Source: JAIXWP01 sp965247015 | GTDB taxonomy: Bacteria > Bacteroidota > Bacteroidia > Flavobacteriales_D > Sanyastnellaceae | Length of the DNA: 64,000 nt | Assembly (NCBI GenBank): GCA_965247015.1 | Contig: CBDFGG010000003.1 | Location: forward strand, 558,001-622,000 | Reading direction: 5' to 3' | In this document: one piece after another, positions 53,700-62,432 of the stretch | How the letters are laid out: the number at the start of each line of letters is the position of its first letter | Position numbering within the stretch: position 1 is the stretch's first letter | Position numbers and translations under genes: made by a program | The notes under the pieces: generated by a model | Told to the model about the DNA's origin: nothing | Seen by the model: only the letters and a program-made list of their open reading frames with translations | The model's database searches: none

Positions 53700-54749
53700 T
53701 TAGCGAGCTTTCTTTAACGTAAAAGCAAAAGTACTTCCCACCAACTCAGAGCTCCGAACAGAGATTGTTTGTTTGTGTCCTTCGATGATATGCTTGCAAA
53801 TAGCGAGTCCTAGACCAGAGCCACCTTCATTGCGCGATCTGCTTTTATCGACACGATAGAAACGTTCGAAAATTCGTGGAATGTGTTCCTTAGCGATACC
53901 CACTCCATTATCAGCGACTTCAATCAAAATATTATCATCCATATCATAGAAGCGAATACGTGTCTCACCACCGTCACGCCCATAGTTGATGCTATTGACT
54001 AATAAATTGGTGTACACCTGCTGAATTCTCTTGGGGTCTGCTTCTACCCAAATCGACTTTTCATTCGCGTTTTTCAATCGCAAAGTGATATTCTTTTCGC
54101 GTGCTTGTTGTTCAAGTGAATCCATCATCTGACGCGCCATTTCTACAATATCAAAACGTGTCATTTCGAACTGCATTCCATCACTTTCAAATCGCGTAAT
54201 CTGGTCTAGATCCTGCAGCAGATCCGTGATTCGATCGCAGTTATTAGATGCTTTTTGTAAAAATTTTTTGGTCAGTTCTTTATCGTCGAGTTCACTTTCA
54301 AGAAGTGTATCGACATAACCTTGAATATTGAAAATTGGGGTTTTCAATTCATGTGCGAGATTCCCGATAAATTCTTTTCGAAAGTTTTCTGTTGCACGAA
54401 GGTCTTTTACTTCTTGGATTTTTTCATTTGCCCAATCTGCCACTTGCTTATTGACCAGTCCGAGCACATCCGAACTCATACGAATGCTCGGCTTGATGTC
54501 GCCTCCCGTCACTTTGAGTGCGTGGATGGTTTTATAAATAATCTTTACCTTACTGTAGAGGAATCGTTCAATGAAATAAAACGTAACGAAATAGGAAATG
54601 GCAAAACCGAGTGTTACAAAAACAAGCACCCAAAGCCATTCAAATTCTCTTTCGAGAAAGTATACGACCAAGAAATAAGTGATAGCCAACAATCCCGTGA
54701 TGAGGGACGCTGAAACAATGGATACGCTCTTTGGTGAGTTTTGGGTCAT
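53700..54749 (-). CDS. PhoR-like sensor histidine kinase
   Basis: This 349-residue kinase has two N-terminal membrane helices (SIVSASLITGLLAITYFLVV and WLWVLVFVTLGFAISYFVTF) joined by a loop of only about eight residues, so there is no periplasmic sensor domain. A linker of about 65 residues leads to the phospho-acceptor FIGNLAHELKTPIFNIQGY (His near residue 134), then the ATPase motifs: VYTNLLVNSINYG (N box), VADNGVGIA, FERFYRVDKSRS and GGSGLGLAICKHI. It resembles the phosphate-regulon PhoR minus the PAS domain. The gene overlaps the response-regulator gene by one base, so the pair works together. Confidence 0.95.
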   Translation of the reverse strand: MTQNSPKSVSIVSASLITGLLAITYFLVVYFLEREFEWLWVLVFVTLGFAISYFVTFYFIERFLYSKVKIIYKTIHALKVTGGDIKPSIRMSSDVLGLVNKQVADWANEKIQEVKDLRATENFRKEFIGNLAHELKTPIFNIQGYVDTLLESELDDKELTKKFLQKASNNCDRITDLLQDLDQITRFESDGMQFEMTRFDIVEMARQMMDSLEQQAREKNITLRLKNANEKSIWVEADPKRIQQVYTNLLVNSINYGRDGGETRIRFYDMDDNILIEVADNGVGIAKEHIPRIFERFYRVDKSRSRNEGGSGLGLAICKHIIEGHKQTISVRSSELVGSTFAFTLKKAR

Positions 54750-55426
54750 TAAGGCTCAAATTTATAGCCTACACCCTTAACTGTTTTAAAATTATCATCA
54801 CCAAGTTTTTCACGAAGCTTGCGGATATGAACATCGATGGTTCGATCACCCACGATTACGTCGTTTCCCCAAACGTTTGCTAGGATCGTTTCTCTTGTAA
54901 AAACGCGTCCTGGAGCGGAAGTTAGAAGGGCAAGCAATTCAAATTCCTTTTTAGGCAAATTGAGTTGGACACCTTCTTTAAAAACAACATATCTCTCTTT
55001 ATCGATCACGATTCCGTGAGATGGAGCTTCTTTCACTTCGATTTCTGCTCCGCTATTTCTTCTCAACAAGGCTTTTACTCTTGATACGAGCACGCGTGGC
55101 TTGATGGGTTTTGCGATATAATCATCCGCTCCTGCATCAAATCCTGCTATTTGAGAGTAATCTTCATTTCGTGCAGTCAAGAAAGCGATAAGTACATTTT
55201 TCAAGTTCTCATCATCTCTCAACTCTCTGCATGTTTCCATCCCGTCCATTCCTGGCATCATCACATCCAATAAAACTAAATCGGGATTATTCTTTCGAGC
55301 CAACTCTAGACCGTCGCGCCCGTTATTAGCAGTGAATACTTCAAACCCTTCCTTTTCCAGATTAAATCCAATTAAATCTAGAATGTCCTGTTCGTCATCT
55401 ACGAGAAGTACTTTCTGTTTGTTCAT
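54749..55426 (-). CDS. PhoB/OmpR-family response regulator
   Basis: This 225-residue regulator has a receiver domain (residues 1-118) with acidic VDDEQD, phospho-acceptor Asp in DLVLLDVMMPGMDG, Thr in FLTARNED and Lys in DDYIAKPIKP. The C-terminal winged-helix (about 130-225) has LNLPKKEFELLALL and VWGNDVIVGDRTIDVHIRKLREKL, typical of the PhoB subgroup. Phosphorylation by the kinase encoded next would promote promoter binding. A TAGCTTTG -7 box lies 29 bases before the ATG. What the pair senses cannot be told from the neighbours. Confidence 0.96.
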   Translation of the reverse strand: MNKQKVLLVDDEQDILDLIGFNLEKEGFEVFTANNGRDGLELARKNNPDLVLLDVMMPGMDGMETCRELRDDENLKNVLIAFLTARNEDYSQIAGFDAGADDYIAKPIKPRVLVSRVKALLRRNSGAEIEVKEAPSHGIVIDKERYVVFKEGVQLNLPKKEFELLALLTSAPGRVFTRETILANVWGNDVIVGDRTIDVHIRKLREKLGDDNFKTVKGVGYKFEP

Positions 55427-55455
55427 GCGGTAATTTTTCGCTTTTTATAACGATG

Positions 55456-55463
55456 CAAAGCTA
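55456..55463 (-). promoter_or_regulatory. -7 box (TAGCTTTG) for the two-component operon
   Basis: The minus-strand TAGCTTTG matches TAnnTTTG at all fixed bases and ends 29 bases before the regulator ATG. No TTG at -33 is evident, as for an activator-dependent promoter, perhaps autoregulated. Confidence 0.45.
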
Positions 55464-55525
55464 CCATTGTATCGTTAAGCTAAGGTTAATAAACCCTTAA
55501 TGCTAGGCTATGGAAATCGTTAAAC

Positions 55526-55560
55526 TTTGTAGCAATATCGGAAAATAGTTGCTTATTTCG
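55526..55560 (+). promoter_or_regulatory. Possible promoter TTTG-N23-TTATTTCG for the SDR gene
   Basis: TTTG at 55526-55529 and a poor -7-like TTATTTCG at 55553-55560 are 23 bases apart. Only CTGC separates the latter from the ATG, as in the cysS and marR starts. Confidence 0.3.
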
Positions 55561-55564
55561 CTGC

Positions 55565-56362
55565 ATGAAGAATAACTATTACAATGGCAAGACAATTTGG
55601 ATCACAGGAGCCTCCAGTGGCATTGGTGAAGAATTGACCTATTTACTCGCTGCTGCGGGCAGTAAGCTTATTCTCAGCGCGCGCCGCGAAGAAGAGCTCG
55701 AGCGAGTAAAGAAGAATTGTAATGGTACCGATGTATTCATTTACACCCTCGATTTGGGAAATGAAAACAGTGTGAAATCAACCGCAGAAAAAGTCTTAGC
55801 TGATTTTCCATCCATCGATATTCTATTTAATAATGGAGGAATAAGTCAGCGCGGAGAAGCTGTAGACACGGCTTTAGAAGTGGATCGTAGAATTTTTGAA
55901 GTGAATTTTTTTGGAAATATTCTCCTCTCAAAAATGGTGGGCCGACAAATGGTTGCCAATAAAAAAGGACAACTCATCATTACATCGAGTCTTGTCGGAA
56001 AATGGGGCTTCTATTTGCGCTCTTCTTATGCCGGATCCAAGCATGCCTTGCACGGCTATTATGAATCGATGAGAATGGAAGTCGAAAAAAATGGTGTTGC
56101 TATTTCCCTAGTGCTGCCGGGCTTTACACACACAAATATTTCAAAACACGCTCTCAAAGGAGATGGAACATCTAGCAACGAACTAGACAACAACCAGTCT
56201 TCTGGTTTAGATCCAGCATTTGTCGCACAAAAAATATTAGATGGTGTTGCCAAGAAAAAATATGAGATTTCTGTAGGTCGAACAGAGGCGCTCGGTCTTG
56301 TTATTCGAAGATTTTTTCCATCGCTTTTCCATCGTCTTGTCAGAAAGTGGAGTGCTCGATAA
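55565..56362 (+). CDS. Short-chain dehydrogenase/reductase
   Basis: This 265-residue classical SDR has the cofactor motif ITGASSGIGEEL at residues 11-22, the structural NNGGIS (in place of the more usual NNAG), the catalytic Ser in IITSSLVGKWG and YAGSKHALHGYYESM with Tyr and Lys. Arg residues after the second strand (SARREEEL) favour NADP(H). The C-terminal tail RRFFPSLFHRLVRKW is hydrophobic and basic, and could lie on the membrane, as in the DHRS7B-like group. The substrate is unknown. The gene diverges from the two-component operon. Confidence 0.92.
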   Translation: MKNNYYNGKTIWITGASSGIGEELTYLLAAAGSKLILSARREEELERVKKNCNGTDVFIYTLDLGNENSVKSTAEKVLADFPSIDILFNNGGISQRGEAVDTALEVDRRIFEVNFFGNILLSKMVGRQMVANKKGQLIITSSLVGKWGFYLRSSYAGSKHALHGYYESMRMEVEKNGVAISLVLPGFTHTNISKHALKGDGTSSNELDNNQSSGLDPAFVAQKILDGVAKKKYEISVGRTEALGLVIRRFFPSLFHRLVRKWSAR

Positions 56363-56409
56363 TTGAATAAAAATTAGTCACATAGCTATTCAATTTAGTT
56401 GTAAGTTTG

Positions 56410-57000
56410 ATGCGTCATCCATCCCTAATAATGGTCGCTCGAATTTTTTACTTCACCTTATTTGCATTCAGCATCATCGCATGCAGCGAAAAGCCCGCTG
56501 CTGTAGCAATTGTAGCGCCGACCAAAGCAGATTATATTGTTGTGGATGAGCCTGTGCATCCTGATTTGGATTCGATAGGAACAGGTGAGGTGCTCAATGA
56601 ATACTCCGACTATGTTGACATGTTTGTGCTCGTAGCAGATACTGGAAACAACTATTACGACCTCCGTTCCATCATGTTTTCTTCAGCAGAAAAGCTACAG
56701 CAAGAAGTGGATACAATGGGCAGAGAATTTAATTCTGAAAAAAATCTTATCGCCCTTCCGCTTGATTCAGAAGACGAAATGTGGGCAGGAGATTATTATC
56801 CTCGTCGATTCACTTCATCTCACATGAGCCTGGAATACCTCGATTATTATGAGGAAAACGCGGGAGATTCTACCATTGTCATCGTGTCTGGAATCTACGA
56901 CATGGAAGCATCCGCTGATAGTGCTCTTGCTAAATTGAAGACCGTTTTACCGAGTGCACGTCTCATTAAAACCAAGCTATATCAAGGCTGCATGCACTAA
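56410..57000 (+). CDS. Small lipoprotein of unknown function
   Basis: This protein of about 196 residues has a lipoprotein signal (YFTLFAFSIIAC, lipid on the Cys) and a following acidic linker. Met codons at 56410 and 56431 are both possible. The mature part has a VDMFVLVADTGNNYYDLRSIMFSS segment and, near the end, STIVIVSGIYDMEASADSALAKLK, which together suggest a small alpha/beta domain of about 75 residues, distantly like a SPOR fold. I do not recognise the family. The gene stands alone and its stop shares CTAA with the convergent VOC gene. Confidence 0.7.
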   Translation: MRHPSLIMVARIFYFTLFAFSIIACSEKPAAVAIVAPTKADYIVVDEPVHPDLDSIGTGEVLNEYSDYVDMFVLVADTGNNYYDLRSIMFSSAEKLQQEVDTMGREFNSEKNLIALPLDSEDEMWAGDYYPRRFTSSHMSLEYLDYYEENAGDSTIVIVSGIYDMEASADSALAKLKTVLPSARLIKTKLYQGCMH

Positions 57001-58055
57001 TCCTTGATTTTGCTGAAACGCAAAGCTTTCAACATAAAATCAGGTAGTGGCTTCAATGGATCACGTTTTTCAACATTCAAAAACACTCCCCATTTTTCGA
57101 TAATAGGAACTTTATAGACCTCAATCATTTCGATGAGCGTTCGATCTTTATCGTGAATATACGTGCAGTGAACTTTGGTGTTTCCCATACTCAAAGCATC
57201 ATTACTATCGCATGTAAACCCATATCCAACCTTCGCTAGATCTTCACCCAAGGCCTTCATTCCTTTTACATCAAAGCCAATGTGTGCAAAGCCTGTATCA
57301 CCCCAAATACGATCTTTAAAAATAAACTCTGGAGTGCGCTCGAGCGATTGAATCAATTCAATGTATGTCTTTCCTGTCACCTTGGCGAATCCACCGCCTG
57401 GCTGTGCTGATTGCGTTAGCAATACACGACGATATTTAGTTTCGCCGCCACCCAATGCTTTCCAATCTTCGAAAACACCAGTACTGTCGTAAACAATTTC
57501 ATCAAAGCCCAAAACTCCAGCATATAACTCAAGTGCTTTTTCCATATCACTCACACCGGTACTGCATCCTACTACTCCACCACTGTGGTGCTTTTGGTCT
57601 GTGTACCAGCCACTTCCTTGAAGAAACTGCCAAATATTTTTATCAGGATCTTGAATATAAAAAGTCTTGCGCCCCATCGGATCCATTGCCAACGGCGTGA
57701 GTCCTGGTGCATTATTTTCTTTGCAAAAAGCATAAGACTTATTTATATCGAGGCACTTCACTTGGGTAATACAGATTCCTAAATCGCCCACTTTTACTTC
57801 GGATGGAGCGGGTTTCGCAACAAACGATGTCGGCTGAATCACCTCGATAGCACAACCACCTTGAAGATTGACCACCATACTTGCGCGCTTCGTAATATTT
57901 TCACCATTGCAATAGACTCGCATCAATGGAGCTTGCGCGACACTATCAAAAAAAGGAATATTTAAACCAAAAAATTTTCTGTAAAAAGCTAGTGATTCGT
58001 CCATTTTGCTCACAGCCACTCCAATGTGCTGAAGCCCGTTTATTCTCTTGTACAT
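56997..58055 (-). CDS. Two-domain VOC (glyoxalase-fold) protein
   Basis: This 352-residue protein has two or more VOC modules. The first begins GLQHIGVAVSKMDESLAFYRKFFGLN (residues 7-32), and the second begins GCSTGVSDMEKALELYAGVLGFD near residue 163. Each has likely metal ligands: His10 and a Gln or Glu in YIQDPDKNIWQF, then HIGFDV and LIEMIEV. Such pairs occur in dioxygenases, epimerases and lyases; the exact reaction is not clear. It is the last gene in the msbA-gmd-acyltransferase operon, four bases after the acyltransferase gene. Confidence 0.78.
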   Translation of the reverse strand: MYKRINGLQHIGVAVSKMDESLAFYRKFFGLNIPFFDSVAQAPLMRVYCNGENITKRASMVVNLQGGCAIEVIQPTSFVAKPAPSEVKVGDLGICITQVKCLDINKSYAFCKENNAPGLTPLAMDPMGRKTFYIQDPDKNIWQFLQGSGWYTDQKHHSGGVVGCSTGVSDMEKALELYAGVLGFDEIVYDSTGVFEDWKALGGGETKYRRVLLTQSAQPGGGFAKVTGKTYIELIQSLERTPEFIFKDRIWGDTGFAHIGFDVKGMKALGEDLAKVGYGFTCDSNDALSMGNTKVHCTYIHDKDRTLIEMIEVYKVPIIEKWGVFLNVEKRDPLKPLPDFMLKALRFSKIKD

Positions 58056-58059
58056 GCGC

Positions 58060-59364
58060 TTATTTTGATATTGAAAGAATGTAATCCGAACATTCTTTTT
58101 TCAAGGATTCTAATTTATTTTTTTTCTCTGAATGCTTTGCTTGAAAAGCTAACCAACGATTCGTTGATTGGAATTTTCTGTACGCTCTTATCCATCCAAT
58201 AGCAATACGTCCGCCTATCAATATTGCCAATAATCCAATGATCCATTGCATCCATGTGCATGGTATAAATAATTTAATTGGGATAGAAATAAGCCCTAAA
58301 TAAATCGGCACCAAAAACGTCCAAAGTGCCATTCTAAGGGAGTTTTTGAAGAGTGGGTCTTTGATTTTATTTTTTATAAAAATCTCGACAGGCTTCTCAA
58401 TGGGCAAAAATAAAATTCTTGCAAGAAGATAAATAGGTGTGAAAAAGCCTAAGATCAATGCCATGAAATTGGCTTTCGCTTTTGACGCAGACATGGATGA
58501 TGTCGAGAAACCATGCTCCGCACACATTGAATTTAATTCTATCAATTTGGCATTCATTTCTAATGCTCGACTATCTGCCTCAAATCCCTTGATGAACTTC
58601 TGATAAAAATCAAATTGCTTAGAAAGCTTTCGGTTGCCACTCAATTCAAAACAAAGCGCTCTGCTTTGAAAAATGGCATCATACAATTCATCTTTTTGTA
58701 CATCCACCATCAAGTCGCTTAAAGCTGCCCTTGCCTCTTCCATGAGGCCAGCAATAGCCTTTGCAGGATCTTGCTGGTGTACACTTCTCCATTTATCTAC
58801 CTCTATGGGTTTACCAAATTTGATCAGCAAGTCTGGATGATAATCATAAAAATCAGAGTAGTCCAATCCCACGGGAAGGATCACCAAATCATGCATATTC
58901 GGTTTGCTTTCTAGAGCTCCGAATGCGAGTCGACCTAACCCTTTTTTAAATGGCATCAATTGCTTCTTTCCGCGGTGTGTACCTTCTGGAAACATGGATA
59001 TCACCGCATGATGCTCTAATCTGTCGTAGCACTCTTCAAATATCTTCGTATTTGCATCGCGCATATTGCCCAATCCATCGCGTTCGCGATAAACGGGCAT
59101 CATATTAAAATTATGAAGAAGCTTTTTTACCAGACCATTTTTAAAAATATCGGCGCGTGTCAACCAATGCAATTGCTTCGGTGCAAAAAAACAAATGAGC
59201 ACTGGATCTAACATTGCATTCTGGTGATTCGAAATCAGCAATACCGGCTTATGCATGGGAAAATTCTCCAAGCCCGTAATCTCATGTCTGCGCACGAATA
59301 CCTTCGCCCCTTGTCGAAGAAAGGGGCGTAAGGCTAAATAAAGTATGGATCCTGTTTTTGGCAA
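58060..59364 (-). CDS. 1-acyl-glycerol-3-phosphate acyltransferase-like membrane protein
   Basis: This 434-residue protein has a PlsC domain in its first 230 residues, with the catalytic NHQNAMLDP (HxxxxD, near residue 46), VYRERDG, and MFPEGTHRGKK near residue 125 for phosphate binding. The second half has helices and two or three hydrophobic segments (MALILGFFTPIYLLARILF, ALWTFLVPIYLGLISI, WIIGLLAILIGG). This long form is common in Bacteroidota and probably acylates a lysophospholipid or another lipid in the inner membrane. It is 11 bases after gmd and 4 before the VOC gene. Confidence 0.87.
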   Translation of the reverse strand: MPKTGSILYLALRPFLRQGAKVFVRRHEITGLENFPMHKPVLLISNHQNAMLDPVLICFFAPKQLHWLTRADIFKNGLVKKLLHNFNMMPVYRERDGLGNMRDANTKIFEECYDRLEHHAVISMFPEGTHRGKKQLMPFKKGLGRLAFGALESKPNMHDLVILPVGLDYSDFYDYHPDLLIKFGKPIEVDKWRSVHQQDPAKAIAGLMEEARAALSDLMVDVQKDELYDAIFQSRALCFELSGNRKLSKQFDFYQKFIKGFEADSRALEMNAKLIELNSMCAEHGFSTSSMSASKAKANFMALILGFFTPIYLLARILFLPIEKPVEIFIKNKIKDPLFKNSLRMALWTFLVPIYLGLISIPIKLFIPCTWMQWIIGLLAILIGGRIAIGWIRAYRKFQSTNRWLAFQAKHSEKKNKLESLKKECSDYILSISK

Positions 59365-59375
59365 CGACTAAATCC

Positions 59376-60470
59376 TTATTCGTGATAGTTAATCACTTTA
59401 TGACCACCTGCCATTAGGTATTTATCTTTTTTGAATAAAGCCACATCCGCAGCCATCATTTCCTCTACGAGTTGCTCAAGGCTGTGTTTGTTTTCCCAGC
59501 CTAATTTTGCTTTTGCTTTTGATGGGTCACCGATGAGCAAATCAACTTCTGTTGGACGGAAGTATTTTGGATCAACTTCGATAAGGACTTTTCCTGTCTT
59601 CTTATCGATTCCCTTTTCATCGACTCCTTCACCCTTCCATTCAAGTTCGATATTGACATGTTTGAAAGCGAGCTCGCAGAAATACTTAACTGAATATGTC
59701 TTTCCCGTAGCAAGTACATAATCGTCCGCCTCTTCTTGTTGCATCATCAACCACATACCTTCTACGTAGTCTTTTGCATGTCCCCAATCGCGCTGTGCAT
59801 CGAGGTTTCCGAGGTATAGTTTATCTTGAAGACCGAGCGAAATTTTCGCTGCAGCTCTGGTGATTTTTCGAGTAACGAATGTTTCACCTCTCAATGGTGA
59901 TTCGTGATTGAAGAGAATTCCGTTGCATGCGTACATACCGTATGCCTCGCGATAATTCTTGGTGATCCAGAATGCGTACAGTTTTGCTACTGCATAAGGG
60001 CTTCTTGGATAAAAAGGCGTGGTTTCACTTTGCGGAACCTCTTGCACTTTTCCATACAATTCGCTGGTAGAAGCTTGATAGATTTTGGTCTTTTTTTCAC
60101 GACCTAAAATACGAATCGCCTCTAGAAGACGAAGGGTACCTGTACCATCTGCATTAGCAGTATATTCAGGTGTTTCAAACGATACGTGGACGTGGCTCAT
60201 CGCCGCGAGGTTGTAGATTTCGTCTGGCTCGATTTGTTGCACAAGACGAATAAGATTGGTAGAATCAGTAAGGTCGCCATAATGAAGGGTCATTTTCACA
60301 CCTTCTTCATGTTGGTCTTGATACAAGTGGTCAATGCGATCAGTGTTAAACAAAGAACTTCTTCGTTTAATACCATGAACTTCATATCCTTTGCTGAGAA
60401 GTAATTCCGCAAGGTATGCACCATCCTGACCTGTGATACCAGTGATTAGCGCCTTCTTTCTTTCCATCAT
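59376..60470 (-). CDS. gmd: GDP-mannose 4,6-dehydratase
   Basis: This 364-residue SDR-fold enzyme makes GDP-4-keto-6-deoxymannose from GDP-mannose. The Rossmann motif ITGITGQDGAYLAELL is at residues 9-24, then YEVHGIKRRSSLFNT, the catalytic Ser/Thr-Glu in ASTSELYGKVQE, Tyr and Lys in SPYAVAKLYA, and GNLDAQRDWGHAKDYVEGMW. All are diagnostic for Gmd. The fucose synthase gene that often follows is absent, so the keto sugar may be used elsewhere, for rhamnose-type or amino sugars. It lies in an operon with an MsbA-like exporter and an acyltransferase, which suggests glycolipid or O-antigen synthesis. Confidence 0.97.
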   Translation of the reverse strand: MMERKKALITGITGQDGAYLAELLLSKGYEVHGIKRRSSLFNTDRIDHLYQDQHEEGVKMTLHYGDLTDSTNLIRLVQQIEPDEIYNLAAMSHVHVSFETPEYTANADGTGTLRLLEAIRILGREKKTKIYQASTSELYGKVQEVPQSETTPFYPRSPYAVAKLYAFWITKNYREAYGMYACNGILFNHESPLRGETFVTRKITRAAAKISLGLQDKLYLGNLDAQRDWGHAKDYVEGMWLMMQQEEADDYVLATGKTYSVKYFCELAFKHVNIELEWKGEGVDEKGIDKKTGKVLIEVDPKYFRPTEVDLLIGDPSKAKAKLGWENKHSLEQLVEEMMAADVALFKKDKYLMAGGHKVINYHE

Positions 60471-60501
60471 TCGTAATAGTTAAGGCCGCAATTTACAACG
60501 A

Positions 60502-62349
60502 TTAGCCCAAATCTGCCTCAGTCTTAAATTGGATTTCGCTGAGTCGCTTGTAGACCCCATCCGCATTTGCGATCAATTCTTGGTGTGTACCCGACTCCAC
60601 CACTCTTCCACCTTCCAAAACAATGATCTTATCCGCAGCGATAATGGTAGATAATCGGTGCGCAATCACGATAGACGTGCGGTCTTTCATTAGATCATCC
60701 AATGCGGCCTGCACGAGTTTTTCGCTTTCACTATCGAGCGCAGATGTTGCCTCATCAAGAATAAGAATCGTAGGATTTCGCAGCACAGCGCGAGCGATAG
60801 CGATGCGCTGACGTTGACCACCACTCAATTGAATACCACGCTCCCCCACCACAGTGTTTAGTCCTTCTGGGAACGACTCAATGAATTGAAGTGCGTTTGC
60901 CTTTTTTGCAGCAGAAATAATTTCTTCTTCCGTAGCGTTCGGCTTGCCGTAGGCAATGTTTTCACGGATCGTTCCTCCAAAGAGAATGACCTCTTGTGGC
61001 ACATAGGCCATTTGACTTCTCAGTGCGGAAAGTTCGAAACTTGAAGCATCACGACCATCAAATTGAATAGCACCAGCAATGGGTTCGTAAAACTTCTGTA
61101 CTAGTGAAGCAATGGTTGATTTTCCCGAACCAGATGAGCCTACCAATGCTATTTGTTGACCGGCCTTTACTTCGAAAGACACCTTCTTTAAAACTTGAAT
61201 ATCTGGACGTGATGCATAATGGAATTCAACGTCGTTGAATTTCACATTACCGTGAATCATATCTTCTTTTGGAGCAGTCTCCAGGGAAATTTCTTCTGTT
61301 TTCATGGATAAAATCTCCATGACATTTTCGATTACACCAATGCTTCTACTGAGCGATCCCATCTGTGCAGCGAGTCCGCCAATCGAGCCGGCAACAAGGC
61401 CTGTAACGAAAACGAATTCAGAAATAACATTGCCTGGAATTTCACCTTGATCTCTCAAGTAGGCACCGACGCCCATCACAATTCCGAGCGCTCCAAATAG
61501 GAAAATGATTATAAATGTTCCGAAGACACCGCGCCAAATGGCGCCTTTCATGGCCACTTTACGAATCGCTTGAATACCGGTAACAAAACGATTGGCCTCA
61601 AAGCGCTCGCTGGTAAATGATTTTACATTGACAATCCCAGTGAGTGATTCGTTGACAATGACGCCACTTTCAGCGACTTTATCCTGTGTTTCTTTTCCGA
61701 GTTTGCGAATGAATTTACCAAACAAAACCATCACAACAATCATGACCGGAAGTGTGAGAAGCATCACCAGCGTAAGCTTGTAGGAGTAACTGATCAACCA
61801 TCCAATACCAACAAGGATAATGACCGTTTGACGCAAGAATTCTGCGAGTGTAACTGTGAGTGTTTCTTGAATAGTGCTGATGTCGCTAGAAAGACGGCTT
61901 GCTAGATCTCCAACTCTGCGTTCATTGAAGAACTGCATCGGCATTCTGATGATAGTGCTAAACGCATCTTTTCGCAATTCAAACATTGCATTTTCGGTGA
62001 CATATGCGAATATGTACACGCGGAAGAATGAAAAGATACCTTGGATAATGAGCAGAGCCACGAGCGCAGCGAGCGTCATACCGGTATCTCCCATGGATTC
62101 ATCCACTCCGATAGCATGAAGCGCATTGGTCATGAACTGACCTCCAGGCATCGCACTTTGCTCCACCGGAGTAACAAGTCTGCCAAGAAGAGCGGTAATT
62201 ACAATGACCAATAGGCCCGATACTACAAGTAGTAAATTTCCAAGTAAGAAGAGGTACTTGTCTTTTTTTAGATATTTAAATACGCCCCAACTGCGCTTTA
62301 GCGCTTCTTTGGAGATTTTCTTCTTTTCTTTTTTTTCGTCTTTTTCCAA
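60502..62349 (-). CDS. MsbA-like ABC lipid exporter (half-transporter)
   Basis: This 615-residue protein is a fused membrane and ATPase half-transporter. Six helices span about residues 30-350. The ATP-binding domain has GSSGSGKST (Walker A, near residue 405), the Q loop around MAYVPQEVILFGG, the signature LSGGQRQRIAIA, ILILDEATSALD (Walker B) and the H loop in VIAHRLSTI. It is of the MsbA/multidrug type and likely moves lipid or drugs across the inner membrane. A basic cluster MEKDEKKEKKK opens it. The start is TTG at 62349, lying in the T-run of a hairpin, and there is no other start codon nearby. It begins the gmd operon. Confidence 0.9.
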   Translation of the reverse strand: MEKDEKKEKKKISKEALKRSWGVFKYLKKDKYLFLLGNLLLVVSGLLVIVITALLGRLVTPVEQSAMPGGQFMTNALHAIGVDESMGDTGMTLAALVALLIIQGIFSFFRVYIFAYVTENAMFELRKDAFSTIIRMPMQFFNERRVGDLASRLSSDISTIQETLTVTLAEFLRQTVIILVGIGWLISYSYKLTLVMLLTLPVMIVVMVLFGKFIRKLGKETQDKVAESGVIVNESLTGIVNVKSFTSERFEANRFVTGIQAIRKVAMKGAIWRGVFGTFIIIFLFGALGIVMGVGAYLRDQGEIPGNVISEFVFVTGLVAGSIGGLAAQMGSLSRSIGVIENVMEILSMKTEEISLETAPKEDMIHGNVKFNDVEFHYASRPDIQVLKKVSFEVKAGQQIALVGSSGSGKSTIASLVQKFYEPIAGAIQFDGRDASSFELSALRSQMAYVPQEVILFGGTIRENIAYGKPNATEEEIISAAKKANALQFIESFPEGLNTVVGERGIQLSGGQRQRIAIARAVLRNPTILILDEATSALDSESEKLVQAALDDLMKDRTSIVIAHRLSTIIAADKIIVLEGGRVVESGTHQELIANADGVYKRLSEIQFKTEADLG

Positions 62350-62357
62350 AATAAAAA

Positions 62358-62381
62358 TCCCGGCTAATGAGATAGCCGGGA
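62358..62381 (-). terminator. Hairpin between the secreted-protein pair and msbA (terminator or leader hairpin)
   Basis: TCCCGGCTA and TAGCCGGGA pair perfectly around a six-base loop. On the minus strand TTTTTATTTT follows and runs into the msbA TTG start. It can end transcription of the gene pair upstream. If msbA transcription starts at the adjacent box, it would instead form the 5' end of that message. Confidence 0.75.
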
Positions 62382-62413
62382 CGAAAGTACTTTTACTTTT
62401 TGGACAACAGCAA
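62382..62413 (-). promoter_or_regulatory. Possible promoter TTG-N21-TACTTTCG for msbA
   Basis: On the minus strand TTG (62413-62411) is followed after 21 bases by TACTTTCG (62389-62382), one base off TAnnTTTG. Transcription would begin at or inside the hairpin stem. Confidence 0.4.
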
Positions 62414-62432
62414 TACTATTGTCACAATTGGA

